Source: a virus. Taken from it: DNA of 21,641 bases. Where the stretch lies: positions 1-21,641 of the IMG/VR virus record IMGVR_UViG_3300028608_000093. One strand, given 5' to 3'. The position numbers and the translations under genes were made by a program. How positions within the stretch are numbered: position 1 is the first letter of the stretch; each line of letters starts with the position of its first letter. Shown here one piece after another: positions 12,688 to 19,860 of the stretch. The notes beneath the pieces were generated by a model. It was not told the DNA's origin. It did no database searches and saw only the letters and a program-made list of their open reading frames with translations.

Positions 12688-13475
12688 TCAGATGTCGTCA
12701 GGCGTGAACCCAAACTGGCCGACGAACATCTCGGCCCAGTCACGTTCTGCCGCAGCGATGGCGCGGTCTATCTCGGTGTACGGTGCGGGGAACGGCTTCT
12801 CTTCGCCAGGCTTCCCGCCGGCCGCAGCAATGCTTACCTGCCGCAAGCCCTTGATGGCGTGCAGGATCTCGCGAAGCATCGTGATGTTCAGATCGAACTC
12901 AGAAATTCTTGGGGACCACGGATCAGCATCCTCTGGCTTTTGGAGCCTGAGTTCAGCCAGGTGCTTGGCTGCTTCCGGGTCGTTCGCTATTGCCTCGTTG
13001 AGCCTGCAAGCGGTTGGTAGGTTGTCGATCAGGTCGAGCAACCCGTCCCAGCGCCCGGCCGCGTACCATTCCGCAAGATCCACGCCGAACTCCCGCAAGA
13101 GGTCGGCGCGGATCTGCGGACGGTAACGGTGGATCAGCTCGCGGAGGCGGTGCCGTTTCCCGCGGTGCCGACTGTCTGCTCGTAGTACTGGATCGCGGCT
13201 TGCACGACGGCGGCCAGCTCACGGACGGACAGCTTCTCAGCCTTGAGTGCGGCAGAGTCGGCTTTGGAGAGCCACTTGTCCAGCGCCTCCCAGTTGGATG
13301 AATTCTGAGACAGCGTGCTAAACACCGTCTCCGCTTCGGTGGACTCAAGCGCGAACAAGTCCGGGAAGGTGATGAGCTTGGAGCCCGTCAGCGACACGCG
13401 GAACGGATCCGGCTTGGCTACCTCCTTGCGGAGTGCGGTAAGGGACAGGTGGACAGTCGGCTTGTCTACGGCCAT
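12688..13475 (-). CDS. tail assembly chaperone, -1 frameshift (GT-type) product
   Basis: The long chaperone is made by joining 13475-13155 to 13155-12688 through a -1 slip, giving about 262 residues. The downstream frame is open from before the slip site, through LRELIHRYRPQIRADLL, to 12688, and its apparent internal start has no role if the slip is used. The extension contains REFGVDLAEWY and RWDGLLDLIDNLP, typical of actinophage chaperone extensions. By analogy with lambda G/GT, the short and long forms bind the tape measure protein and bring tail tube subunits during assembly. The gene lies between the major tail and tape measure genes, the conserved position for this pair. Confidence 0.85.
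13134..13475 (-). CDS. tail assembly chaperone, short (G-type) product
   Basis: The unshifted product is 113 residues and starts at an ATG with GGAGG 7 nt upstream. The N-terminus (VHLSLTALRKEVAKPDPFRVSL) and the helical C-terminal half (LSVRELAAVVQAAIQYYEQ) fit the small chaperone that precedes the tape measure gene in siphoviruses. Translation ends at a TGA 7 codons after the slip site. It would be the more abundant of the two forms. Confidence 0.85.
   Translation of the reverse strand: MAVDKPTVHLSLTALRKEVAKPDPFRVSLTGSKLITFPDLFALESTEAETVFSTLSQNSSNWEALDKWLSKADSAALKAEKLSVRELAAVVQAAIQYYEQTVGTAGNGTASAS
13155..13161 (-). promoter_or_regulatory. -1 ribosomal slip site GGGAAAC
   Basis: The heptamer is read G GGA AAC in the short chaperone frame, the exact X XXY YYZ phase needed for -1 slipping. 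After the slip, reading continues CGG CAC CGC CTC CGC GAG CTG into the downstream open frame without a stop. GGGAAAC is among the heptamers known for tail chaperone frameshifts. Confidence 0.9.
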
Positions 13476-13502
13476 GGTGTTACCTCCGGGTGTGAGGGTT
13501 GG

Positions 13503-13625
13503 TTACTTGGTGGGCTTGGGGGCGGCTGCGGGCTTCTGCTCCACAAAACCGTCGCGGCGAAGCTCTGCGGCCTCGGTCGGGATGTCGGTGTCGATGCTCA
13601 GGCTTCCCTTAGTGAAAGTTGCCAT
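13503..13625 (-). CDS. 40-residue hypothetical protein after the major tail gene
   Basis: An ATG at 13625 with AAGGAG 6 nt upstream opens a 40-residue frame: MATFTKGSLSIDTDIPTEAA at the start, then a charged middle and an Ala/Pro/Lys-rich tail ending PKPTK. The good ribosome binding site and the tight fit between the major tail gene and the chaperones support a true gene. I do not recognise a family. Its size, place and basic C-terminus recall the 41-residue gene after the major capsid gene. Confidence 0.7.
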   Translation of the reverse strand: MATFTKGSLSIDTDIPTEAAELRRDGFVEQKPAAAPKPTK

Positions 13626-13664
13626 TGACTACTCCTTAGAAGTTGGTCGGGTGTCAGGTTGAAA

Positions 13665-13700
13665 CGGTGCGCGCCGCCACCCAGAGAACGGCGCGCACCG
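13665..13700 (-). terminator. terminator-like hairpin after the major tail gene
   Basis: CGGTGCGCGCCG (13665-13676) and CGGCGCGCACCG (13689-13700) form a perfect 12-bp stem with a 12-nt loop. On the minus strand only TTT follows, so stopping would be partial. It lies between the major tail gene and the genes needed in small amounts, where it could lower downstream transcription or protect the major tail mRNA from decay. Confidence 0.55.
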
Positions 13701-13712
13701 AGCTTGATAGGG

Positions 13713-14378
13713 CTAAGAGCCCTGAGTGAAGCCGAGCGCCACCTTGTTAGCCACAGCGCCCGTGCCGCCGATGTAGTGCTTCACCGGCACGCCAACCTCA
13801 GCATCGGTGAACACGTCGAACGTGAGTGACTGCTGAAGCGGATCGCCCGTTCCCCACTTCTGGGAATCGGTCGAGGCGAGCTTGACGGAACCGTAGCCGC
13901 GGGCAAGGATCCAGTTGTCAGCGGCGGGGCCATCCGAGCCGATGATGAGCAGGCGGTATTCCTGGCCCACCGGGAGGTCCGGCTCGTCAATGACGATCTC
14001 GCCGTTGGCGACGGTCTGAGTCACGGCGGTCAGGTCCGTTCCGAGGGTCAGTTCCAGCATGTGCTTCTTGCCGGTTTCGAGCGCCGTCATGGTCACGGAG
14101 CGGGCCACTTCGGTCACGTCGGAGCGGACCGGGGAGGCGTAGCCGAGCGCGCTTACGGACTCTGCGGACACGTCGCGGCCGAACTCGTAGCCGTCAGGGG
14201 TAACCAGGCCGACAGGCAGCCAGCCCGCCGTCTTGAGGTCGATCAGAGTGCCGCCGACGCCAAAGAGTGTAGTGGGCAGGTCGACGGATTTGGGAGCAAT
14301 GAAGGCGAGGGCCTTCTGAATCTTGCGGACCAAGTTCCGGTCATCGGATTCCTGGCGGATTGTGTCAAAAGTAGGCAT
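13713..14378 (-). CDS. major tail protein
   Basis: The product has 221 residues and starts at an ATG with AAAGGGG about 10 nt upstream. Its features fit the tail tube family: an N-terminal arm, then GWLPVGLVTPDGYEFGRD, strands with SVTMTALETGKKHMLELTLG and EYRLLIIGSDG, and VKLASTDSQKWG near the end. Hexameric rings of this protein stack to make the tube through which DNA passes. It lies between the tail terminator gene and the chaperones, and the hairpin just downstream suggests it is expressed more strongly than the genes after it. Confidence 0.85.
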   Translation of the reverse strand: MPTFDTIRQESDDRNLVRKIQKALAFIAPKSVDLPTTLFGVGGTLIDLKTAGWLPVGLVTPDGYEFGRDVSAESVSALGYASPVRSDVTEVARSVTMTALETGKKHMLELTLGTDLTAVTQTVANGEIVIDEPDLPVGQEYRLLIIGSDGPAADNWILARGYGSVKLASTDSQKWGTGDPLQQSLTFDVFTDAEVGVPVKHYIGGTGAVANKVALGFTQGS

Positions 14379-14429
14379 AGCGAATAGACCCCTTTCAGGG
14401 CTCAGAGTTGGTTAGTTCCCCGAACGGGG

Positions 14430-14834
14430 CTAGAGGGGCCGTGACGTGACGAGGAACGTTGCCGTGGCCTTGTTGATGGTGTCGGACTGGTAGGGCACGT
14501 CGGCGGGCGTGATGTCCTGCTCGATGCCGTCAAGGTGCCCGGAAGGCGTCTCGATGTCGGAGCCGATAATGGATGCCGTGATGGACTCCAGCGTGTTGAC
14601 TGCCTGTTGTCCGGGCGCGTAAACCTCGATCGTTGCCCGGTCTACGCGGTCAATGAAGCCCCTAGTGCCGCCCGTGACATAGATCAAGGCCAGTGGGAAC
14701 GGGCCTTGGATCGAGCCGTAGGAGTCGGCGGGGATCTGGTAGACCGCCCGGACCGGCTGCCCGAGGTGGGTCGCGCCGTCGATCAGGTCGAACAGGGCAT
14801 CGCGAGTGTCCGGGAAGAGTAGAGCGTCAATCAC
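14430..14834 (-). CDS. tail terminator protein
   Basis: This 134-residue protein starts at a GTG with GAGGGG 5 nt upstream and overlaps the previous gene by 8 nt (GTGATTGA). The pattern of an N-terminal helix (RDALFDLIDGATHL), a basic strand (PVRAVYQIPAD), a central strand (FPLALIYVTGG), RATIEVYAPG and a later helix (ALNTLESI-like) fits the lambda gpU/Gp17-like tail terminator fold. It would cap the tube and meet the head connector. The gene position directly before the major tail gene is the conserved one. Confidence 0.75.
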   Translation of the reverse strand: MIDALLFPDTRDALFDLIDGATHLGQPVRAVYQIPADSYGSIQGPFPLALIYVTGGTRGFIDRVDRATIEVYAPGQQAVNTLESITASIIGSDIETPSGHLDGIEQDITPADVPYQSDTINKATATFLVTSRPL

Positions 14835-15132
14835 TTGTGCCCCTCACCTTCATGGAGTCAGCCACGCGCAACAGGATCGCGTCCCGTGTATCGCGCCAGT
14901 CCGGTCGGGACTCGCGGACCACGGCGCCGGCGCGGCGTTCATTCGCCCAGCCGGCCACGACGGTCGACGGCATGGCCTCATACTCGCCACGCCCAACAGC
15001 CTGCGCATTACCTGCCAGTCGTTGAGCGGCGGCCAATATTGCCTCGCCGACAGCCGATGACGTGGCGAGATCCTTGAGCCCGGAATCATCGGCCATGTAG
15101 GACTTGATGCCCTGGATCTTATGGAGCGCCAC
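14827..15132 (-). CDS. neck protein, HK97 gp10-like
   Basis: The product is 101 residues from the GTG at 15132, which shares its G with the upstream stop (TAGTG). No good Shine-Dalgarno precedes it, so translation is probably coupled to the upstream gene; a longer open frame upstream would overlap that gene by 66 nt. The sequence is helical in the first half (LATSSAVGEAILAAAQRLAG) and then has VVAGWANERRAGAVVRESRP, a pattern found in HK97 gp10-like neck proteins, which join head and tail. The position between the stopper and the tail terminator supports this. Confidence 0.65.
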   Translation of the reverse strand: MALHKIQGIKSYMADDSGLKDLATSSAVGEAILAAAQRLAGNAQAVGRGEYEAMPSTVVAGWANERRAGAVVRESRPDWRDTRDAILLRVADSMKVRGTSD

Positions 15133-15503
15133 TAGGTCATCACCAGCCCTATTTCCCAGCCATGCGGCCACTCGCCCGGCCTGCCGTCCACGGTCCACGT
15201 TCCGGCCATCCTCGCGCCCTCAGGCACCCGGATTCGGTCGGTGGGCAGGAACGTGAAGCCGGGATCGCGGTACAGGACAGCCGTGGAGCTCACGACGTCG
15301 GCCCGGTCAACAGGGTCAGCGGTCGCCCGCGGCCCAATCAGGCAGCCGGTTACAGGGATCTCCACCGGCGCTATCGGATTCCCCTTGGCGTCCTTGCCGC
15401 CGCCCCGCAGGACAGTAACGGCGGTCAGCCACGACTTCGGGAATCGCTTCACAAGGGAACGGCCCGGCGTGATGTAGTCCGGGAACGCGTAAACGACACC
15501 CAT
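15132..15503 (-). CDS. head-tail stopper-like protein
   Basis: This 123-residue protein begins with an ATG overlapping the previous stop by one base (TAATG). It is beta-rich, with AVTVLRGGGKDAKGNPI, VTGCLIGPRATADPVDRADVV, a FTFLPTDRIRVPEG strand and GTWTVDGRPGEWPHGWEIGL. That set is typical of small phage stopper proteins in this position, where DNA is held after packaging. The family is inferred mainly from size, fold pattern and gene order. Confidence 0.65.
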   Translation of the reverse strand: MGVVYAFPDYITPGRSLVKRFPKSWLTAVTVLRGGGKDAKGNPIAPVEIPVTGCLIGPRATADPVDRADVVSSTAVLYRDPGFTFLPTDRIRVPEGARMAGTWTVDGRPGEWPHGWEIGLVMT

Positions 15504-15979
15504 TAGGCGCCCTCGTAGATCGGCTCACCAGCGATGTCAGCACCACAAGAGCAGTACGTCGCACCGAATGCGAGGTTGCACCACGGGAGATGACTCGTAG
15601 TTGCGCACCCTGCGATCTGCACACCGAACGCCCGCTGCACCCCATCGCCAAGAGCCTTGCGCTCCTGCTTGGTGAGGTAGAAGTCGCCGGCAGGATTTAC
15701 CGGCTTCATCGTCACGGAGAACGGGCCGCCGGACTGCTGGACGCTTTCCATCCCATCCATACCGTCAGCGTCAGGCATGGCCCGGCGGACAACGGCGCAC
15801 ACGATCCGTCTGCGGGTTGCCGGCAAAGCCAGGCCCGCAGACGGAACCGTGTCCAGAATGAACTGGGAAGCGTCCTCCAGTAGGACCGTCGCGTGAGCGT
15901 CGGCCCCCACCGGGAAGTCAGGCCAGCGGGCTTTCAGTTCCGCCAATGTCGCAAACGGAAACGGTAGAACTTCGGCCAT
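15503..15979 (-). CDS. head-tail adaptor, Gp19/Gp15/Gp42-like
   Basis: The product has 158 residues and an ATG start with CAGGAGG upstream. The N-terminal TLAELKARWPDFP, the following LLEDASQFILDTVPS and the ATRRRIVCAVVRRAM helix are typical of the actinophage Gp19/Gp15/Gp42 adaptor family, which binds the portal ring. The C-terminus is unusual: residues 125-145 hold four Cys (C125, C134, C143, C145) with His130, which might bind a metal or form disulphides. It is the first of four consecutive connector genes. Confidence 0.75.
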   Translation of the reverse strand: MAEVLPFPFATLAELKARWPDFPVGADAHATVLLEDASQFILDTVPSAGLALPATRRRIVCAVVRRAMPDADGMDGMESVQQSGGPFSVTMKPVNPAGDFYLTKQERKALGDGVQRAFGVQIAGCATTSHLPWCNLAFGATYCSCGADIAGEPIYEGA

Positions 15980-15994
15980 GGCCTGACCTCCTGG

Positions 15995-16120
15995 TTACTT
16001 GCTTGTGCGGCGGGTAGGCTTCTCTTCGGATTTCTCAGCAACCCACTCGGAGCCGAGGACCTTGTCATCACGAACGCTCACAATCGCACCCGACGTGACG
16101 TGCTTGTACCGTTTCGCCAT
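15995..16120 (-). CDS. 41-residue hypothetical protein after the major capsid gene
   Basis: A short frame from the ATG at 16120 starts 3 nt after the capsid stop and encodes 41 residues: a basic start MAKRYKHV, a SGAIVSVRDDKV strand pair, SEWVAEKS, and a Lys/Arg tail ending TRRTSK. No clear Shine-Dalgarno precedes it, but the spacing suggests coupling to capsid translation. Similar tiny genes are common at this point in actinophage genomes. The function is not known to me. It could decorate the capsid or act as a head assembly factor. Confidence 0.7.
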   Translation of the reverse strand: MAKRYKHVTSGAIVSVRDDKVLGSEWVAEKSEEKPTRRTSK

Positions 16121-16123
16121 GGG

Positions 16124-17020
16124 CTAGACCAGGTCGTGGATCTTGGAGAACGCGTTCAGGTCAGCGATGCCCCAGCCGTAAACAACCTCGGCGCGGAAGG
16201 CAACCTGGTTGTACCGCTTCAGGTCGCCACCGCCGTCCGGGTCACCGAAGCGGATGACCTCAAGGCCAATGGACTTCTGGATGCCCCAGCGGATAGCGGA
16301 GAAGTCGCCGACGTAGCCGAGAACCTTCGTGTCCACAGCGAGAACGCCAGTGCCGCGGACTGTGTTGGACACCGACGCACGGTGGCCGTCCAGTTCCGAG
16401 GTTTCGATGCCAAGGCGGAAGTTCGGGTAGAGCTTCTGTTCGGAGTTGGCGCCACGCAGCGCGGAGAACTTCGCCGCGTAGGTCGGGTCGAGTGCGATGT
16501 CACGCGGCACGAATCCGTCAGCGAGCACGAGGCCGTCCGCAGCGTCCAGGGACACGTAAGGCTTGTCGGCTGCGACGTACTCAACCAGGTTCGTGGTGTC
16601 CGTGAGGCCGCCGTTCATCGCGGCGACAACAGCGCCACCGGTCGGGTTGATCTCGTGGAACACGCCGAAGTCGAGTGCGCGGGACAGTGCCGGCTGGATC
16701 AGTTCGAGGATCTCGTCGACAACTTCAAGCTGACGGTCCTCGTCGGCCCACAGGACTTCCTCGTTGAAACGGAGGGTCTTGTGGAACTTGAACGGCTTGA
16801 TCGTCTTGCTGGCAGACGTAACGGACGAAGCGCCCTTAGCGCCGCCCTCAGCGACGTACTCGGCCTCGCCGATGTCGAACGTCCACGATTCGCCCTCGCC
16901 GAAAGTCATCGGGGTCTGTGCGGACAGGCTCGCGACGCAGGAGCCGTTCTGGATTTTGCCCAGCCAAGGGGCGATTTTCTGCTTCGGGATCGTAAGCGAT
17001 CCGGTTGCCAGAGAGGTCAT
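16124..17020 (-). CDS. major capsid protein, HK97 fold
   Basis: The product has 298 residues. The ATG at 17020 has AGGAG 7 nt upstream. The sequence follows the HK97-type order: an N-terminal arm (LTIPKQKIAPWLGKIQ), an E-loop region with FDIGEAEYVAEGGAKGAS, the spine helix (EVLWADEDRQLEVVDEILELI), and a C-terminal P/A domain with GDFSAIRWGIQKS and AFRAEVVYGWGIADL. No protease domain is fused, and with a separate scaffold upstream the arm is probably not a long delta domain. It forms the icosahedral shell. Confidence 0.9.
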   Translation of the reverse strand: MTSLATGSLTIPKQKIAPWLGKIQNGSCVASLSAQTPMTFGEGESWTFDIGEAEYVAEGGAKGASSVTSASKTIKPFKFHKTLRFNEEVLWADEDRQLEVVDEILELIQPALSRALDFGVFHEINPTGGAVVAAMNGGLTDTTNLVEYVAADKPYVSLDAADGLVLADGFVPRDIALDPTYAAKFSALRGANSEQKLYPNFRLGIETSELDGHRASVSNTVRGTGVLAVDTKVLGYVGDFSAIRWGIQKSIGLEVIRFGDPDGGGDLKRYNQVAFRAEVVYGWGIADLNAFSKIHDLV

Positions 17021-17043
17021 TTCATTCTCCTAAGGAAGTGTTT

Positions 17044-17493
17044 CTAGTCTTTAGCGGTTGCAAAGAGGTTGCGCGTGAACTCCCTGAGGGGGTTTTCCGT
17101 AACCTTGTCGGGAGTAAGTTCCTGCCCAGGAATGACCGGGCCGGATGGTTTGATGAGTTCAGCGAGGACCTTGGCGTGGGCTTCTAGTTCTTCGCGGGTC
17201 GTACCACGGAGGGCTGATGCCGGGACTTTGGCCGCCTCGGCGACTTCAGAGACGAGCGTTGCCCGCTCCTTTTCCGCCTCGTAGGTCTGGAGCTTCGTAG
17301 CAAGCGCGCCACGCTCGGACTCGGCGGCGGTGTACTTACCCGTCAACTCGTCCAGTGCCGACTTGTTACTTTTTGCTCGGTCTTCCCACTTGCGCGCTTC
17401 CTGCTTCCAGTCCGTCTCCTGTGCAGGAGGCGCCGGGGTGGGCGTCGGAATTGGCGCTGGTGTTGGTGTGGGCTCGGGTAATGCTTCACTCAT
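17044..17493 (-). CDS. capsid scaffolding protein
   Basis: The product is 149 residues from the ATG at 17493, which has GGGAGG about 9 nt upstream; an open frame to 17568 would overlap the gene upstream and has no better start. Residues 5-32 are a Pro/Thr/Ala linker, residues about 36-95 a long charged coiled coil (WKQEARKWEDRAKSNKSALD and onward), and the end contains a short helix with TENPLREFTRNLF. This layout and the position just before the capsid gene identify a scaffold that directs shell assembly and then leaves. No protease is visible. Confidence 0.85.
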   Translation of the reverse strand: MSEALPEPTPTPAPIPTPTPAPPAQETDWKQEARKWEDRAKSNKSALDELTGKYTAAESERGALATKLQTYEAEKERATLVSEVAEAAKVPASALRGTTREELEAHAKVLAELIKPSGPVIPGQELTPDKVTENPLREFTRNLFATAKD

Positions 17494-17545
17494 CTTTTTG
17501 TTCCTCCCGTGCGGGATAAAAACGGCTCCGTGCGGGGCCGGTGGT

Positions 17546-18277
17546 CTAGTGGGTGTGGACGCCGTCATTCACCGCGTCCGGGTGCAGCCGGCGGAACGCT
17601 GCGGCTACGTCCTTGATGTCGCCGGACTGTGCCGCGTTACGGGCCGCCCGATACATCGCATAGTGGTCGTCGGGCAGGTAGCCCTCGGGATAGTCGGACG
17701 CCTTTCCGATGCGCGTCGGGACGCAGTCGCAGTCGCCGTGGTACTTGTGGCCGGGACCGCCAGCGGACTGCTTGGACGCGTAGACTGCATCCCGCGAGGC
17801 CAGCACAAGGCACCATGAGCAAGTCTTGGCGCCGGTCGGAACTCGCGCCCAACGCACGCCTTCGCGCTTGGCGTTGGTCGCCATCGTGTCCCTGCCGGGC
17901 TGCTTCACATACTTGTCCGTAGCGGTAAGTAGCGGCGAGAGAATCGCGGCCGGGTCGGGCGTCCATAGATGCCCTGCTAGATAGCGCACCTTCGCCTCTA
18001 CCGCGCCCGCAGGTACGCCCGGGGCCGTTATCGCCCGGAACCGTCCGGCGGCCCCAGAGGCGGCCCTAGTCTCTTCGTACCAGTCCGCAGCGAGGGTCGC
18101 TGCAACAGCGCCGTATTGCTCCGTCAGGACAGGCAGGAACTCCAGGAGTGCATCACGGGCCGCCTCGGGCTTCGAGAGATTCAAGGACCGGAAGAACGCC
18201 TCAAGCGCCGAGCGGACAAGCTTAGACAGTTGCGCGTTGTCCGCACGGAACTGCTCGATGCTCGCCGGGTCCACCAT
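17546..18277 (-). CDS. MuF/VG15-like minor capsid protein
   Basis: This 243-residue protein starts 2 nt after the portal stop, with GGAGG inside the portal end. The first 130 residues are helical. Residues 145-190 contain RVPTGAKTCSWCLVLASRDA, then KYHGDCDC, giving Cys153, Cys156, His180, Cys183 and Cys185. This WC-x2-LASR plus YH-x2-C-x-C pattern matches the MuF/VG15-like family found next to the portal in actinophages. The Cys/His set may bind zinc. Such proteins sit inside the head and may be injected or help capsid assembly. No extra toxin domain is fused at the end. Confidence 0.75.
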   Translation of the reverse strand: MVDPASIEQFRADNAQLSKLVRSALEAFFRSLNLSKPEAARDALLEFLPVLTEQYGAVAATLAADWYEETRAASGAAGRFRAITAPGVPAGAVEAKVRYLAGHLWTPDPAAILSPLLTATDKYVKQPGRDTMATNAKREGVRWARVPTGAKTCSWCLVLASRDAVYASKQSAGGPGHKYHGDCDCVPTRIGKASDYPEGYLPDDHYAMYRAARNAAQSGDIKDVAAAFRRLHPDAVNDGVHTH

Positions 18278-18279
18278 GG

Positions 18280-19860
18280 CTAAACGTCCTCCGGGGCCTT
18301 GATCGTGATCGGGTTACCGGGGATGAATTTGACGTTCTCAAGCCCGACGATCGTCGCCGCTGCGTCAGCGTCCACACCAGCACGACGAAGCGTGCCAAGT
18401 GCGGTAGCCTTCAGGCCCAAGACTTCAGCCGCAGCCTTCGCCGCGTCCGCCTCGGTAGGTGCCCCATCGACAGCAGGACTGCCGCCAGCCAGCAGTTGAG
18501 CGAGTGCACCGCCGGCCGCAGCCTTCTTGCGTTCGTCCAGGATCCGGTCAACCTGATCCTCATCGAAGATCGTTTCGAGCAGGACTGGCGAACTGGCAAG
18601 CTCCGGGTTCGCGCCGGCCAGCTTCACGTAGGCGTCAGCGTTCGCTGACATTGACCGGAACTCCGGATCAGCAAAGCGCGCCGACAGCTTCCATGAGTCC
18701 GTGGGAGGCTCAGTGAGCCCGTCGCGGACCATGACGGCCAGCGTGGCGATCTGCGTTACGGCTTCACTGAGGACGACGTCATTCTGGTTTCCGACCTCCA
18801 GCATCAACTTCCGCTCGGCAGTCAGCATCGCCTCAGCGCTCGATGGATTGTCATGCAGGATGCCGAGTTCCGCTAGGGGAATGCCAGTCTCACCGGAGAA
18901 CGCCGATGCAACAGTGCGGAGCATGTCAGAGTGCGGCGTCATGGTGGCTTGCTGCAACTGCTTGATGCTCGGCGCGTTGCCGTCAGCGTCACGAGTCAGC
19001 GCGATAAGACGATCCATCGCCAACTTGAACTTCTTGGACTCGCTCGCCTCGCCGTCGAACGCGTCAGGGTCGATGCCCTCAATGGCAAGCTGCGGGGAGC
19101 TGTAGAACTCAGCGTTGCCTTCCATGCGCACGTAGGCGCGCACGGCCATGTCCGTCAAGGACATGACGGGGTTGGAGATCCGGGAGCGGCCGAACGGCTT
19201 ACCCAACTGCGGGTCATAGGTCAGCGGGACGGCCAGCGTCCGGCCGATGGCGTTCGGGATCTTCTCCGCGGTCCACTTGCCGTCACCCTTGGAGCATTTC
19301 AGCACATTTGCCGGCAGGTAGACGATGAACTCGGACGGCTTATCATCCTTCATCGCCGATATGGTCAGGGCCGCGCTGACGCGCCGGTTACGGCGGTCCC
19401 AGATGGCCGCTGACGACTCCGCAGAGTGCGCCTGGATCTGCACCTCAGCCTCGCCCGGCAGGCCCTTAGCTACGGTCATGAGCGCCATGCCGTGCTTGTA
19501 GGCCGAGACGATGCCCTGCGAAAGTTCAAGGCGGAAACGGTTCGCCCAAAGGATTTCCCCGAGCTCAAACGGATCCTCGGAGCCGGGCAAGCGGAAACCC
19601 TCGAACCGGGAGCGCGTCGCGGCAGCCCGGACGGCCTGAGTCGCCCATCCGAGGAAGAACTTAGCGTTCTTCAACTGCGGCGGCAGGGTCAGGCCGAGGT
19701 CCTTGAAAGACTGCTCGGAATCGTAGTAGAGGGACCGTTTCAGGTTGCGCCCACGCCGGCCATTCCACACCGAAAGCAGTTCAGCAATGGTTGTCATCTC
19801 ATCATCGGAAAGGCCTTCAATACGAAGCCTTGAAATATCCTCAGCAGTCCAGTCGCTCAC
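18280..19860 (-). CDS. portal protein
   Basis: The product has 526 residues and a GTG start that overlaps the terminase stop as GTGA. Length, gene order and sequence fit SPP1 Gp6-type portals: an N-terminal wing (LKNAKFFLGWATQAVRAAAT), the central GKPFGRSRISNPVMSLTD motif, the FSGETGIPLAELGIL segment and the following SSAEAMLTAERKL helix that builds the channel. The C-terminal 60 residues are Ala-rich helices that form the crown. A dodecamer makes the DNA entry vertex, binding the terminase during packaging and the adaptor afterwards. Confidence 0.9.
   Translation of the reverse strand: MSDWTAEDISRLRIEGLSDDEMTTIAELLSVWNGRRGRNLKRSLYYDSEQSFKDLGLTLPPQLKNAKFFLGWATQAVRAAATRSRFEGFRLPGSEDPFELGEILWANRFRLELSQGIVSAYKHGMALMTVAKGLPGEAEVQIQAHSAESSAAIWDRRNRRVSAALTISAMKDDKPSEFIVYLPANVLKCSKGDGKWTAEKIPNAIGRTLAVPLTYDPQLGKPFGRSRISNPVMSLTDMAVRAYVRMEGNAEFYSSPQLAIEGIDPDAFDGEASESKKFKLAMDRLIALTRDADGNAPSIKQLQQATMTPHSDMLRTVASAFSGETGIPLAELGILHDNPSSAEAMLTAERKLMLEVGNQNDVVLSEAVTQIATLAVMVRDGLTEPPTDSWKLSARFADPEFRSMSANADAYVKLAGANPELASSPVLLETIFDEDQVDRILDERKKAAAGGALAQLLAGGSPAVDGAPTEADAAKAAAEVLGLKATALGTLRRAGVDADAAATIVGLENVKFIPGNPITIKAPEDV

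Noticed and set aside
12688-13098. Independent 136-residue gene
   Set aside because: The same frame is open well upstream and is joined to the short chaperone by the in-phase GGGAAAC; it is better described as the frameshift extension.
14418-14429. Terminator after the tail terminator gene
   Set aside because: The CCCCG/CGGGG stem is only five pairs with a 2-nt loop (or four with a 4-nt loop), and no T-run follows.
14827-15198. Longer start for the HK97 gp10-like neck gene at 15198
   Set aside because: It would overlap the preceding gene by 67 nt; the GTG at 15132 gives the tight TAGTG junction used elsewhere in this operon.
16100-17047. 315-residue plus-strand open frame
   Set aside because: It is antisense to the major capsid gene and has the Val/Arg/Asp-rich composition typical of a shadow frame in GC-rich DNA.
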